A stretch of DNA of 24,541 nucleotides from Deinococcus sp. (GCA_018260375.1 JAGLBF010000020.1:1-24541); one strand, 5' to 3'; numbered from the stretch's first letter, positions 1 through 7,380 are shown. The notes: generated by a model from the letters alone, not told the origin. Translations and numbers: made by a program.

Positions 1-23
1 CGTGGCGGGCCTTTATCTCACTA

Positions 24-71
24 TTAACCAATCAATCAATTAACCAATTAACTAGTCAACCAGCTAACCAT
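24..71. repeat. degenerate tetranucleotide/16-bp tandem repeat after rny
   Basis: Three degenerate 16-bp units (24-39, 40-55, 56-71) begin TTAACCAA, TTAACCAA and TCAACCAG. Each is built of four-base units of the form YYAA, so the whole tract is about twelve YYAA-like tetranucleotides. It begins 5 nt beyond the rny stop codon on the minus strand. It does not form an obvious hairpin with a T-run, so I do not call it a terminator. Confidence 0.6.
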
Positions 72-76
72 CTGCA

Positions 77-1843
77 TCACTTGGCGTACTCTACGCTGCG
101 GCTTTCGCGCACCACGGTCACCTGCACTTGGCCCGGGTATTCCATGTCTTGCTCTATGCGGGCGGCAACTTCGCGGGCGAGGAGGGTGGCCTGCGCGTCG
201 CTGACCTTGCCCGGCTCTACGATGACGCGCACCTCGCGGCCCGCCTGTATAGCGTAGGCGTGCTGTACACCAGGAAACGACACCGCAATCTGCTCTAGCC
301 CCTCCAGCCGCTTGATGTAGCCTTCCAGTTCTTCGCGGCGTGCACCAGGGCGGGCGGCACTAATCGCATCGGCGGCGGCCACCAGTACCGAGTACAGCGT
401 TTCCGCGTTTTCGGGGTCGTGGTGGTGGGCAATGCCGTCTATGACCTCTAACGGCTCACCAAAGCGCTTGGCAAGGCTGATACCTATATCGATGTGCGTA
501 CCTTCTATCTCGCGGTCGATACTCTTGCCAATGTCGTGCAGCAGCCCCGCACGGCGGCCCATCGCGTCATCTAGCCCCAGCTCGGCGGCGAGAATGCCTG
601 TCAGGTGGGCCACCTGTACCGAGTGTTTCAGCACATTTTGCCCGTAGCTGCTGCGAAAATACATCCGCCCCAACAGTTGCAGCACGCCAGGTTTCAGGCC
701 CAGCACGCCCGCTTCTATGGCGGCTTCCTCGCCCTGAGTGTGCATAAAGCCCTTCATCTCATCTTGGGCCTTGTGCACCATCTCTTCTATGCGGCTGGGG
801 TGTATGCGCCCGTCTTGCACCAGGCTGGCGAGCACGTGGCGGGCCACCTCGCGGCGAATGGGGTTAAAGCTGCTGAGAATGACTGCTTCGGGCGTGTCGT
901 CAATAATCAGGTCAACGCCCGTCAGTGACTCAAAGGCGCGGATGTTGCGGCCTTCGCGTCCGATCAGGCGGCCTTTCATCGCGTCGCTGGGTATCGGCAC
1001 CACACTGACACTCATGGCGGCAGAGGTTTCTGAGGCGCTGCGCTGTATCGCCTGAGCAATGATGTTCTGGGCGCTGCGCTTTGCGTCGTGGGCGGCGCGG
1101 TCTACCATCGCCTTGACGCGTATGGCTTTTTCTTCTTCTAGCTGCTCGTCAAGCTGCGATAAAATATACTCGCGGGCCTGCGCCTCACTCATACCAGCTA
1201 CCTCATAGAGGCGTAAGTCGGCTTGGCGCAGTTTTTCTTGGGCAGCGGCTTCGTCGGCTTGCAAGCGGGCTTGGGTTTGCTCCAGGCGCTCCTCTAGCTG
1301 GTCAAGTCGCTCGCCGCGCGTATCAAGCTGCTCAGCGCGGCGGCCCAGACGCTCTATTTCGCGCCCGAGTTCTTCGCGTTCACGTCTGGCGTCTTGTCGT
1401 TCGCTGCTCAGGCTGTCGCGTTCGCGCCCCAATTCTTGACGCTGGGCGGCGATTTCCTGGCGCACTTGCTCACGCTGCGCCTCGGCCTGCGACAGTTGCG
1501 CGGCGGCGCGCTGCTCGGCTTCCTGAAGTTGTGTGCGGGCTTGGTCGGCCAGGGTGCGGGCTTCCTGGCGCTGCTGCTGAAGTTCTTGCTGGGCTTCTTG
1601 TCGGTATTGCTGGGCTTTTTGTTCGGCCTGTTGCTGTGTGCTAACCGCTTGCTGCTCGGCTTGCAAACGCACTTCGCTGGCCTGGGCCTGCGCGCTGGCC
1701 AGCAGTGCTTGGGCCTGCACTTGTGCCTCGCGGCGCAAGTCTGCTTCCTGGGTTTGACGTAAGGTATTACCTCGTGCAAAGCCATAAAAGTACCCCCCTC
1801 CCAATCCGACTAGGAGCGCCAGAATCACAAATAGGTAAAGCAT
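77..1843 (-). CDS. rny: Ribonuclease Y
   Basis: Membrane-anchored endoribonuclease that starts mRNA decay. The 588-aa protein has the full family architecture. A single N-terminal membrane segment spans residues 2-22, followed by a long Gln/Glu/Arg/Ala-rich coiled coil (about 28-235). A KH RNA-binding domain follows (about 278-345, GxxG loop in IGREGRN at 294-300). The HD metal-dependent phosphodiesterase domain has H407, the H436-D437 pair in LLHDIGK, the HHHD cluster near 473-476 and D492. It is somewhat longer than the roughly 520-aa Bacillus enzyme, mostly in the coiled coil. The start is supported by AAAGGAG just upstream (about 1853-1859). The gene stands alone, with 504 bp to the next gene upstream. 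Identity is secure; substrates cannot be read from sequence. Confidence 0.96.
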   Translation of the reverse strand: MLYLFVILALLVGLGGGYFYGFARGNTLRQTQEADLRREAQVQAQALLASAQAQASEVRLQAEQQAVSTQQQAEQKAQQYRQEAQQELQQQRQEARTLADQARTQLQEAEQRAAAQLSQAEAQREQVRQEIAAQRQELGRERDSLSSERQDARREREELGREIERLGRRAEQLDTRGERLDQLEERLEQTQARLQADEAAAQEKLRQADLRLYEVAGMSEAQAREYILSQLDEQLEEEKAIRVKAMVDRAAHDAKRSAQNIIAQAIQRSASETSAAMSVSVVPIPSDAMKGRLIGREGRNIRAFESLTGVDLIIDDTPEAVILSSFNPIRREVARHVLASLVQDGRIHPSRIEEMVHKAQDEMKGFMHTQGEEAAIEAGVLGLKPGVLQLLGRMYFRSSYGQNVLKHSVQVAHLTGILAAELGLDDAMGRRAGLLHDIGKSIDREIEGTHIDIGISLAKRFGEPLEVIDGIAHHHDPENAETLYSVLVAAADAISAARPGARREELEGYIKRLEGLEQIAVSFPGVQHAYAIQAGREVRVIVEPGKVSDAQATLLAREVAARIEQDMEYPGQVQVTVVRESRSVEYAK

Positions 1844-1884
1844 GATTTGGCTCCTTTGGCGTTTGTATAACCTTGTGTACTGCG

Positions 1885-1909
1885 TGACCTTTATCTTGTG
1901 CTTAGGTCA
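1885..1909. promoter_or_regulatory. inverted repeat upstream of rny (possible operator)
   Basis: TGACCT (1885-1890) and AGGTCA (1904-1909) form perfect 6-bp arms 13 nt apart, about 40-65 nt before the rny start. Read on the minus strand, the distal arm includes TTGACC, which resembles a -35 hexamer, but no convincing -10 lies 16-18 nt further on. It could be a regulator site or chance. Confidence 0.3.
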
Positions 1910-2125
1910 AGGCACAGTCTAATGCCCAGGGGGGAGGGTTGGTGCCGCAGTGAGTGCCGCACAGAGAGCCGCCCTGACCAAGAAGCGCTCAGGCTTGCCC
2001 AGGACAGTTCTTTATGCCTCAAGACGGCGTGTGAGGGCGTTCTCATACGAACTGCTGTTTAACACGGGTCAAGTCAGCATCCGTACCAGACTGTGTTGCG
2101 ACTTGAGCCTTGTTGATAACGCGGT

Positions 2126-2216
2126 GAAAGAAGGTCAGCGGGCGCAGCAACAGGTACGCTGCAGTAGCACAGGTAGCACCCTTCTTGCTGTACTGGAATG
2201 AAGCGCAATCTGTATG
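2126..2216 (-). repeat. dispersed A repeat, copy A1
   Basis: Read on the minus strand it carries the ordered motifs that define the A family: ATACAGATT, CTTCATTCCAGTAC, GTGCTACCTGTGCTAC, GTACCTGTT and CTGACCTTCTTTC. The same order appears at 9626-9864 and 13944-14040. No coding potential is apparent. It resembles in kind the small non-genic repeats described in Deinococcus genomes; I cannot assign it to a named family. Confidence 0.65.
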
Positions 2217-2290
2217 AGTCACTCAGTAACTCATACCTGCACACACCTAGTCCTGCACAGACCCAGACCCGCACACCTCCACAAGCAATA

Positions 2291-2321
2291 AAGGCCGCTT
2301 ACCTCTACGGTGAGCGGCCTT
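2291..2321 (-). terminator. icd terminator
   Basis: AAGGCCGCT (2291-2299) and AGCGGCCTT (2313-2321) are perfect 9-bp arms around a 13-nt loop. On the minus strand the hairpin is followed by TTTATTG. It lies 26 nt past the icd stop codon. Confidence 0.8.
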
Positions 2322-2347
2322 GTGGCTTCTACCACTTACGCCGTTGC

Positions 2348-3595
2348 TTACATATTGGCAATCAGGGCGTCGCCGAACTCACTGGTTTTGACTTCAGTTG
2401 AGCCTTCCATGCCACGGGCAAAGTCGTAGGTCACCGTCTTGTTGGCAATGGTCTTCGCAAGGGACTGCAACACTAAGTCGGCGGCTTCTGTCCAGCCCAG
2501 GTAGCGCAGCATCATTTCACCCGACAAAATCACTGAGCTGGGGTTAATCACGTTTTTATTAGCGTACTTGGGTGCGGTGCCGTGGGTCGCTTCAAAGATG
2601 GCGTGGCCCGTCACATAATTGATGTTGGCACCGGGTGCAATACCAATGCCGCCCACCTGCGCGGCAAGCGCGTCGCTAATGTAGTCGCCGTTGAGGTTCA
2701 GGGTAGCAATCACGTCATATTCGGTGGGGCGCAGTAAAATTTGCTGCAAGAAGTTATCAGCAATCACGTCTTTAATCACAATGCCGTTGGGCAATTCGCA
2801 CCAGGGGCCGCCGTCAATTTCTTTGGCGCCAAATTCTCTTTTGGCAAGTTCATAGCCCCAGTCGCGGAAAGCGCCTTCGGTGTACTTCATGATGTTGCCT
2901 TTGTGTACCAGAGACACACTCTTTTTACCGTTATCAATGGCAAATTGAATGGCCGCACGTATCAGGCGCTCGCTGCCTTCTTGAGATACGGGCTTAATAC
3001 CAAAGCTGCTGCTGTCAGGAAAACGAATCTTGGTGACACCCATTTCATTCACCAAAAAGTCGCGCATTTTGTTCGCTTCGGGCGTACCTGCTTTCCACTC
3101 AATACCCGCATAAATATCTTCGGTATTCTCACGGAAAATGATCATGTCAATATCTTCGGGGCGCTTTACAGGGCTGGGAACACCCTGAAAGTACTGCACA
3201 GGCCGAACACAGGCATAGAGGTCAAGCTTTTGACGCATAGCCACGTTAATGCTGCGAATGCCGCCGCCCACAGGCGTAGTGAGTGGGCCTTTAATACCAA
3301 TAAGGTACTCTTTAAAGGCGTCGAGCGTTTCATTGGGAAGCCATTCGCCTTCACCGTAGACTTTGGGGGATTTTTCGCCCGCGTAAACTTCCATCCAGGC
3401 AATTTTGCGCTCGCCTTTGTACGCTTTTTCTACAGCAGCGTCAAGCACACGCACGCTCGCACGCCAGATGTCGGGGCCAGTGCCGTCACCTTCAACAAAG
3501 GGAATAATAGGATGCTGGGGCACAACCAATTTGCCGCCCTGCATAGTGATTTTTTCGCCCTGATCAGGCACCTTAATGTGAGTGTAGTTAGTCAT
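2348..3595 (-). CDS. icd: Isocitrate dehydrogenase (NADP+)
   Basis: Oxidatively decarboxylates isocitrate to 2-oxoglutarate in the TCA cycle. At 415 aa it matches the E. coli-type dimeric enzyme (416 aa) along its whole length. The phosphorylation-loop motif GGGIRSINVAMRQ puts the substrate-binding serine at S115. R121, R131, R155, Y162 and K232 align with the active-site residues, and NGDYISDA supplies metal-binding D304 and D308. NADP rather than NAD use is indicated by K343, Y344, Y390 and R394. The start follows a TAAAAT box by 9 nt with no Shine-Dalgarno sequence, so translation may be from a leaderless mRNA. It is a single-gene unit with its own terminator. Presence of S115 does not show that it is regulated by phosphorylation; no kinase gene is in the window. 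Confidence 0.96.
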   Translation of the reverse strand: MTNYTHIKVPDQGEKITMQGGKLVVPQHPIIPFVEGDGTGPDIWRASVRVLDAAVEKAYKGERKIAWMEVYAGEKSPKVYGEGEWLPNETLDAFKEYLIGIKGPLTTPVGGGIRSINVAMRQKLDLYACVRPVQYFQGVPSPVKRPEDIDMIIFRENTEDIYAGIEWKAGTPEANKMRDFLVNEMGVTKIRFPDSSSFGIKPVSQEGSERLIRAAIQFAIDNGKKSVSLVHKGNIMKYTEGAFRDWGYELAKREFGAKEIDGGPWCELPNGIVIKDVIADNFLQQILLRPTEYDVIATLNLNGDYISDALAAQVGGIGIAPGANINYVTGHAIFEATHGTAPKYANKNVINPSSVILSGEMMLRYLGWTEAADLVLQSLAKTIANKTVTYDFARGMEGSTEVKTSEFGDALIANM

Positions 3596-3604
3596 ATCAC
3601 TGCT

Positions 3605-3610
3605 ATTTTA
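3605..3610 (-). promoter_or_regulatory. candidate -10 box of icd (leaderless type)
   Basis: TAAAAT on the minus strand sits 9 nt before the icd ATG, with no ribosome-binding site between. This fits the Deinococcus leaderless pattern. I find no matching -35 hexamer at 16-18 nt. Confidence 0.45.
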
Positions 3611-3636
3611 CCGCATAACGTAAGAGGACGGGGTGT

Positions 3637-3652
3637 TACTACGCGGGTAGTA
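3637..3652. promoter_or_regulatory. palindrome upstream of icd
   Basis: TACTAC and GTAGTA are perfect 6-bp arms around GCGG, about 27 bp upstream of the icd -10 box. It has no T-run, so it is more likely a binding site than a terminator, or is chance. Confidence 0.3.
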
Positions 3653-3912
3653 CAAGAAGGACGCGTAGCCGTCGGGGTTTGGCCCTGCATGGATGGCAAA
3701 GAGAGAGCCCAGGCGTCAGGAGATGGTGTGGATATAAGGTGCGCTGCTTGTTTAGCCGCATTATTTATAGAGTACAAGTGTATTATTCAATCATATTCCA
3801 TACGAGGCAAAGTAATGCCCGCACACGTAGAAAGAGTATTAGCTCCGCAGTTGCACATGCACCGCCTTTCCTATGGTGCTGGCAGGGAACGCAGCTCTTA
3901 TCACAGAGCAAA

Positions 3913-3950
3913 GTTAAAAATGCGCCCACTTACTATCAGCAGGCGCATTT
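3913..3950 (-). terminator. terminator of the 79-aa gene
   Basis: AAATGCGCC (3918-3926) and GGCGCATTT (3942-3950) are perfect 9-bp arms with a 15-nt loop. On the minus strand the stem runs directly into TTTTTAAC. It lies just past the stop codon at 3968. Confidence 0.8.
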
Positions 3951-3967
3951 GCTAAAGAAAATCTGGT

Positions 3968-4207
3968 TTACAGAGGGTCGTTAGCCTTTTCTTTAGTTTC
4001 TTCAAGGTTCACTTTGGCCTTGGCGTTTTCAATATCAGCCTTGGCATGCTCAGCTACAGCTTTGACCTTATGGGCAGCATTTTCCAGGGGATTATTGCCC
4101 ACTTCAGCAGCAATATCATGGCCTGCGGCCTTGGCACGGTCTACACCTTCAGAAACTTTAGCTTTGGCGGCGTCCACTAGATTTTCCAGCGCATTTTTTT
4201 CACTCAT
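3968..4207 (-). CDS. small Ala/Lys/Glu-rich helical protein, LEA-like
   Basis: A 79-aa protein with no Cys and no hydrophobic segment, rich in Ala, Lys, Glu and Asn. It has repeated amphipathic stretches such as AKAKVSEGVDRAKAAGHD and AHKVKAVAEHAKADIENAK. This composition and the near 11-residue periodicity recall group 3 LEA proteins, a class reported in Deinococcus and linked to desiccation tolerance; assignment here is by appearance only. The gene itself is well supported. AGGAGGT lies 7 nt before the ATG, the strongest Shine-Dalgarno in the window, and a clean terminator follows. It is monocistronic and probably abundantly translated. It could instead be a YtxH- or CsbD-like stress protein, though no signature of either is visible. 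Confidence 0.75.
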   Translation of the reverse strand: MSEKNALENLVDAAKAKVSEGVDRAKAAGHDIAAEVGNNPLENAAHKVKAVAEHAKADIENAKAKVNLEETKEKANDPL

Positions 4208-4354
4208 TCACACTACCTCCTGTACCGTGGATTCCTGTGTTCAGGTTAATAATGAGCATGTCAGCTGAGTGGGCGAGAGAAGTGAGGAATGGTTAAGCAA
4301 AGGTTAGCCTTATCTTCCCGTGGGGGCTACCACTTTGCCGGAGCGCCTCATGCT

Positions 4355-4384
4355 CACGTTCTTTTTGCACACGTTATTTTTGCA
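4355..4384. repeat. 15-bp tandem duplication spanning the dsbB stop codon
   Basis: CACGTTCTTTTTGCA (4355-4369) and CACGTTATTTTTGCA (4370-4384) are adjacent copies differing at one base. On the minus strand that base decides between GAA and TAA: the copy inside dsbB reads GTG-CAA-AAA-TAA, the next reads GTG-CAA-AAA-GAA in the same frame. Confidence 0.85.
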
Positions 4385-4814
4385 CTCCGGCTTTTTGTGC
4401 TCTGGGCCAACTGAGCAGCCCGATAATCAGGCTAAAGGCCACCAAACTCAGCAGCGGAATGGTGATGATGTTAGAAAGCGCCACATGGGCATCCCCAAAA
4501 ATAGGCCAGCGGACGTCACAGGGTATGCCTGCCTGACACACCTTGAGGGTTTGAATGACCCCCCATACTTCCAGGTTTTGCACCAAAGCGGTGACCCAGC
4601 CCACCGCCGCCAGGCTCAGGCCGTAGGTGCGAATACCCAGGTCACCCCGAAAGGCCGCCACACCCAGGATGACGCCCAGCGGGTACATCATGGTGCGCTG
4701 ATACCAGCAAAGCGCGCAGGGCAAAAAGTGCTTGACTTCAGAAAAATACAAACTGCCCAGCGTAGCGATCAGAGCGATTACCCAGGCCAAATACAGACGG
4801 TTGTCTCGGCTCAT
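4374..4814 (-). CDS. dsbB: Disulfide bond formation protein DsbB/BdbC
   Basis: Membrane quinone reductase that reoxidises the DsbA-type thiol oxidase. The 146-aa protein has four predicted membrane helices. The first cysteine pair sits in FLPCALCWYQR (C33, C36), and the second pair is C93 and C99 in the loop CQAGIPC. Length fits the short BdbC group. The start lies 5 nt after the dsbA stop codon, so the two genes are surely cotranscribed. The ribosome-binding site is weak, which fits coupling. The stop codon lies in a 15-bp tandem duplication, and the frame continues open for 26 codons past it (to 4293), so the C-terminus may once have been longer. All catalytic features are intact. Confidence 0.94.
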   Translation of the reverse strand: MSRDNRLYLAWVIALIATLGSLYFSEVKHFLPCALCWYQRTMMYPLGVILGVAAFRGDLGIRTYGLSLAAVGWVTALVQNLEVWGVIQTLKVCQAGIPCDVRWPIFGDAHVALSNIITIPLLSLVAFSLIIGLLSWPRAQKAGVQK

Positions 4815-4819
4815 GTTGC

Positions 4820-5533
4820 TTACTTGGCAGCGGGCGCGGCAGTAAGGGCGTCATCTATAAGTTGGCTGATGCCTTCAGGGTTAAATTGGGATGTTGGTAT
4901 CAACTGTCCGTTGATAAATACACTGGGCGTCGCCTGTACATTCGCCGCATTGCCCTGCTTTTTGTCAGCTTCTGCGCGGGCTTTGGTGGCGTCTGTATCC
5001 AGGCAGGTTTTTAACTTGTCTACGTCTATGCCGTCTACACTGCCGGCTAGCTCTACCAGTTTGTCTTTGGTGGCCCACACGGTGGTTTCGTTGCCCTGAG
5101 CGCGGAACAAAATGGTGCTCATGCGGTTATAGCCGTCATTGCCCTTTTGGTCATAGGCACATTCAGCCGCCTGAGCCGCCAGTAGGGAGTCATCAGTTGG
5201 CAGGTGGTCAGCCAAAAAAGGGTAGTTTATTCTGTACGCCTGTACCTTGCCTGTATCAATGTATTTTTGCTGTATGACTGGAAAAATGTTGTCTTCAAAT
5301 TGTTTGCACAGCGGGCATTTGAAATCTTCGAATATCACCACTTTGACGGGCGCGTCTGCCTTCCCTATAAAAGGCTGGCCTGTGAAGTCAAAGGTCTTAA
5401 CGGGGCCTGTCTGGGCGTTCATCATCTGGTTACGTTGCATAAACCACAGGCCAAAACCGATCAGGAGCACCACGATAACGGTGCCGATGATCAGTGGAGT
5501 GCGGTTATTTTGTTTACCCTCAAGTCTGGTCAT
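4820..5533 (-). CDS. Membrane-anchored DsbA-like thiol:disulfide oxidoreductase (BdbD type)
   Basis: A 237-aa thioredoxin-fold protein that introduces disulfides into exported proteins. An N-terminal membrane anchor (about residues 13-32) places the domain outside the membrane. The active site is CPLC (C73, C76) in FEDFKCPLCKQFE, and the cis-proline loop is ATPSVFINGQ (P203). Two more cysteines (C125, C177) are present. Neighbour dsbB, its natural reoxidant, follows 5 nt downstream. CTAACA and TAAACT, 17 nt apart, precede the start by 10 nt, so the pair may have its own promoter although thiN ends only 56 nt upstream. The family also holds DsbG/DsbC-like isomerases, but the pairing with DsbB favours an oxidase. 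Confidence 0.92.
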   Translation of the reverse strand: MTRLEGKQNNRTPLIIGTVIVVLLIGFGLWFMQRNQMMNAQTGPVKTFDFTGQPFIGKADAPVKVVIFEDFKCPLCKQFEDNIFPVIQQKYIDTGKVQAYRINYPFLADHLPTDDSLLAAQAAECAYDQKGNDGYNRMSTILFRAQGNETTVWATKDKLVELAGSVDGIDVDKLKTCLDTDATKARAEADKKQGNAANVQATPSVFINGQLIPTSQFNPEGISQLIDDALTAAPAAK

Positions 5534-5543
5534 TCTGCTTGCT

Positions 5544-5572
5544 AGTTTAGCAGAGCGCAGCCTAGCTGTTAG
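5544..5572 (-). promoter_or_regulatory. candidate promoter of dsbA-dsbB
   Basis: On the minus strand, CTAACA (5572-5567) and TAAACT (5549-5544) are separated by 17 nt. The -10 box lies 10 nt before the ATG with no Shine-Dalgarno sequence, which is close to the leaderless layout. Confidence 0.45.
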
Positions 5573-5589
5573 AAAACCTTTTTGGGGCC

Positions 5590-6219
5590 TTACCTCTCAT
5601 TCCTGTCTACCAACGTTGTTAACAATGCTACGCCCTCTTCTAGCTGGGCTTCTAGTGGGCCGCCAAGGGCTTCATTGCTGAGTGTCCAGCCGCTGCCCAG
5701 CGGGATCTGGGCGCGCTCCAGAGGCCAGCGTGCGCCGCGTACGCTCAGGCCGCGCAGCTCGGAAGCCGCCAGTATGCTCAGCGTTTGGCCCGCTGACATG
5801 TCTAGGCGCAGCACCTCATTCGGGGGTAGGGGATAGCCCGCCTCGTCACCGCTGTGCAAGCTGACTTGCAACCCGCGCTGGGCCAGCCGATAAGCGCCTA
5901 GGGCCAGCACAAACGTATGGTCAAAACGTCCGCCAAAGGCCCCGATAAATACCAGCTCGGTCGCGCCCTGCGCTAAGGCGTACTCGGCCGCCAGTTCGCC
6001 GTCAGTGCTGTCTTTGGCGCGGTCAAAGGTCTGACGCGGCGCACTGATGTCTAGCCCCGCCGATGAATCAAAATCGCCCATCCACAGGTCAATCCTAACC
6101 CCCAGTGCTGCCGCGTGGCGTGCTCCGCCGTCTGCCGCTACCACCAAGTCGGGGCGCGGCAATATGGTCAGAGCAGGGGTGAGCGTAAGCCGGCCACCAA
6201 CCAAAATCCAAGCGCGCAT
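5590..6219 (-). CDS. thiN: Thiamine diphosphokinase
   Basis: Transfers diphosphate from ATP to thiamine to make thiamine diphosphate. Family motifs are in order (numbering from the ATG at 6219): ADGGA (29-33), MGDFDSS (47-53), KDSTDGE (69-75) and GAFGGRFDH (93-101). The C-terminal half is the usual beta-rich thiamine-binding region. Total is 209 aa, a normal length. A GTG two codons further upstream (6225) is also in frame. I prefer the ATG because a TATCAT box ends exactly 6 nt before it, the leaderless arrangement, and the GTG would overlap that spacing. dsbA follows 56 nt downstream; an ABC ATPase lies 159 nt upstream on the same strand and could be linked to thiamine uptake, but this is not shown. 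Confidence 0.92.
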   Translation of the reverse strand: MRAWILVGGRLTLTPALTILPRPDLVVAADGGARHAAALGVRIDLWMGDFDSSAGLDISAPRQTFDRAKDSTDGELAAEYALAQGATELVFIGAFGGRFDHTFVLALGAYRLAQRGLQVSLHSGDEAGYPLPPNEVLRLDMSAGQTLSILAASELRGLSVRGARWPLERAQIPLGSGWTLSNEALGGPLEAQLEEGVALLTTLVDRNER

Positions 6220-6275
6220 AGGCACATGATACGCACAGGGACATGATACGCATAGGCACTAGGCATAGGTACTAG
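6216..6275 (-). promoter_or_regulatory. thiN promoter built of tandem repeats
   Basis: Two 17-bp units (6216-6232 and 6233-6249, differing at two positions) are followed by two 13-bp units GCATAGGCACTAG (6250-6262) and GCATAGGTACTAG (6263-6275). Each 17-bp unit contains TATCAT on the minus strand (6231-6226 and 6248-6243). The proximal TATCAT is 6 nt from the thiN ATG and can serve as a leaderless -10. The distal one would give a transcript with a leader of about 17 nt. Confidence 0.6.
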
Positions 6276-6378
6276 GCAGAGCAACGGGGCAGGCAGAGCG
6301 AGAGAGTAGGGGGCGTGGGGTGCAGGCTGTATAAAGATACGGCTAAGCGTTATCACTCAGCGGCCTTTTGCCCGGCAC

Positions 6379-7371
6379 TCACGCTGGCAATTCTAGGCAG
6401 CGGTTCATGTCCACTTGCAAGGCCAGTTGACCCGCGTGTATCAGTGCGGCTTCGCGGGGGCTGAGGTGTAATTCAAGCGGGCCCAGAGTGTGCTGCACGC
6501 TCACCAGTACGCCGCCTTCGCTGGGAGTTTGGTGGAGGACAGGGTAGCCGCCCGTTTGGCCTACACTCAGCGTGACGGCATCCAGAGTAACGGCCTGCTC
6601 AGGCACCAGCAGCACCTGACCAGGGCCGCTAGGCAGCAGGTTGCGGTAGCCCAAAAAGGCCGCCACCCAGCCTGACTGGGGCCGCTCAAATACATCTGCA
6701 ATAGGGCCTTGTTGCACCACCTGGCCCCCGCGCATAATCGCCACCTGGTCAGCCAGAGCCGCTGCCTCGCGTTGGTCATGTGTCACCAGCAGCACGGTGG
6801 TTCCCAGTTGCCCGAAGAGCTGGCGCAGGTCGCGGCGCAGTGAAATACGCAGTTGCTCGTCGAGGTTACTCAGCGGCTCATCCAGCAGCAGCAATCGGGG
6901 CTGTGGGGCCAGGGCGCGGGCCAGGGCAACGCGCTGCTGCTGTCCGCCTGATAGTTCGTGGACGCGGCGCTGCTCGTAGCCGTCAAGGCCCACCAGATGC
7001 AGCATTTCCCGGGCAAGGCGCTCGGCTTCTGGGCGCCTCTCGCCGCGCCGTCTCAGGCCGTACGCCACGTTATCCAGCACACGCAGATGCGGAAAAAGGG
7101 CGTAGTCCTGAAACACCAGCCCCAAATGCCGCGCCTCTGGCGGCAGTGCAGTGGCGTTTTGCCCTTGTAGCCAAATCTGTCCGCTGCTGGGCCGCTCTAG
7201 CCCGGCAATCAGCCGTAATACGGTACTTTTGCCACTGCCCGATGGCCCCAGCAGCGCCAGTATCTGCCCCGTTTCTAGCGACAAGTCCACCTGCTGTGCG
7301 GCGGTTACCGGGCCGTAACTCTTGCTGAGCTGCTGCGTGTGTAGGGCAGAGGAGAGGTGAGCGGCGGTCAT
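6379..7371 (-). CDS. ABC transporter ATP-binding protein, FbpC/PotA/ThiQ-like
   Basis: Cytoplasmic ATPase of an importer, 330 aa. The nucleotide-binding domain is complete: Walker A GPSGSGKST (42-50), Q-loop Q88 in LVFQDYALFPH, signature LSGGQQQR (140-147), Walker B LLLLDEP (160-166) and switch H198 in LVTHDQREA. After about residue 240 comes a C-terminal extension of 90 residues resembling the TOBE-type regulatory domain of the iron, polyamine and thiamine ATPase group. No permease or binding protein lies beside it. It sits upstream of thiN on the same strand, which hints at thiamine, but the length and C-terminal domain fit FbpC (ferric iron) at least as well. Substrate is left open. TTGCCT and TAAGCT, 17 nt apart, precede the start. 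Confidence 0.88.
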   Translation of the reverse strand: MTAAHLSSALHTQQLSKSYGPVTAAQQVDLSLETGQILALLGPSGSGKSTVLRLIAGLERPSSGQIWLQGQNATALPPEARHLGLVFQDYALFPHLRVLDNVAYGLRRRGERRPEAERLAREMLHLVGLDGYEQRRVHELSGGQQQRVALARALAPQPRLLLLDEPLSNLDEQLRISLRRDLRQLFGQLGTTVLLVTHDQREAAALADQVAIMRGGQVVQQGPIADVFERPQSGWVAAFLGYRNLLPSGPGQVLLVPEQAVTLDAVTLSVGQTGGYPVLHQTPSEGGVLVSVQHTLGPLELHLSPREAALIHAGQLALQVDMNRCLELPA

Positions 7372-7380
7372 GGCCTGGAT

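Larger units (their letters stand above)
1844..2347. other. 504-bp intergenic region between rny and icd
   Basis: Holds, in order, the rny ribosome-binding site, an inverted repeat at 1885-1909, about 200 bp in which I see no gene, a copy of the dispersed A repeat (2126-2216) and the icd terminator (2291-2321). Open frames crossing it have no start signal and run through the repeat, so I call none of them. Confidence 0.6.
3596..3967. other. 372-bp intergenic region upstream of icd
   Basis: Contains the icd -10 box, a 6-bp-arm palindrome (3637-3652), an AT-rich stretch around 3760-3805 and the terminator of the next gene (3918-3950). On the minus strand, TTGTAC and TAAACA lie 17 nt apart near 3750-3779 and could be a weak distal icd promoter. 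No gene is supported. Confidence 0.5.

Noticed and set aside
2741..3955. 404-codon open frame on the plus strand across icd
   Set aside because: It is antisense to a certain gene (icd), has no ribosome-binding site and its translation shows no family features.
4320..5099. 259-codon plus-strand frame across dsbB and dsbA
   Set aside because: Antisense to two well-supported genes with intact catalytic motifs; no start signal.
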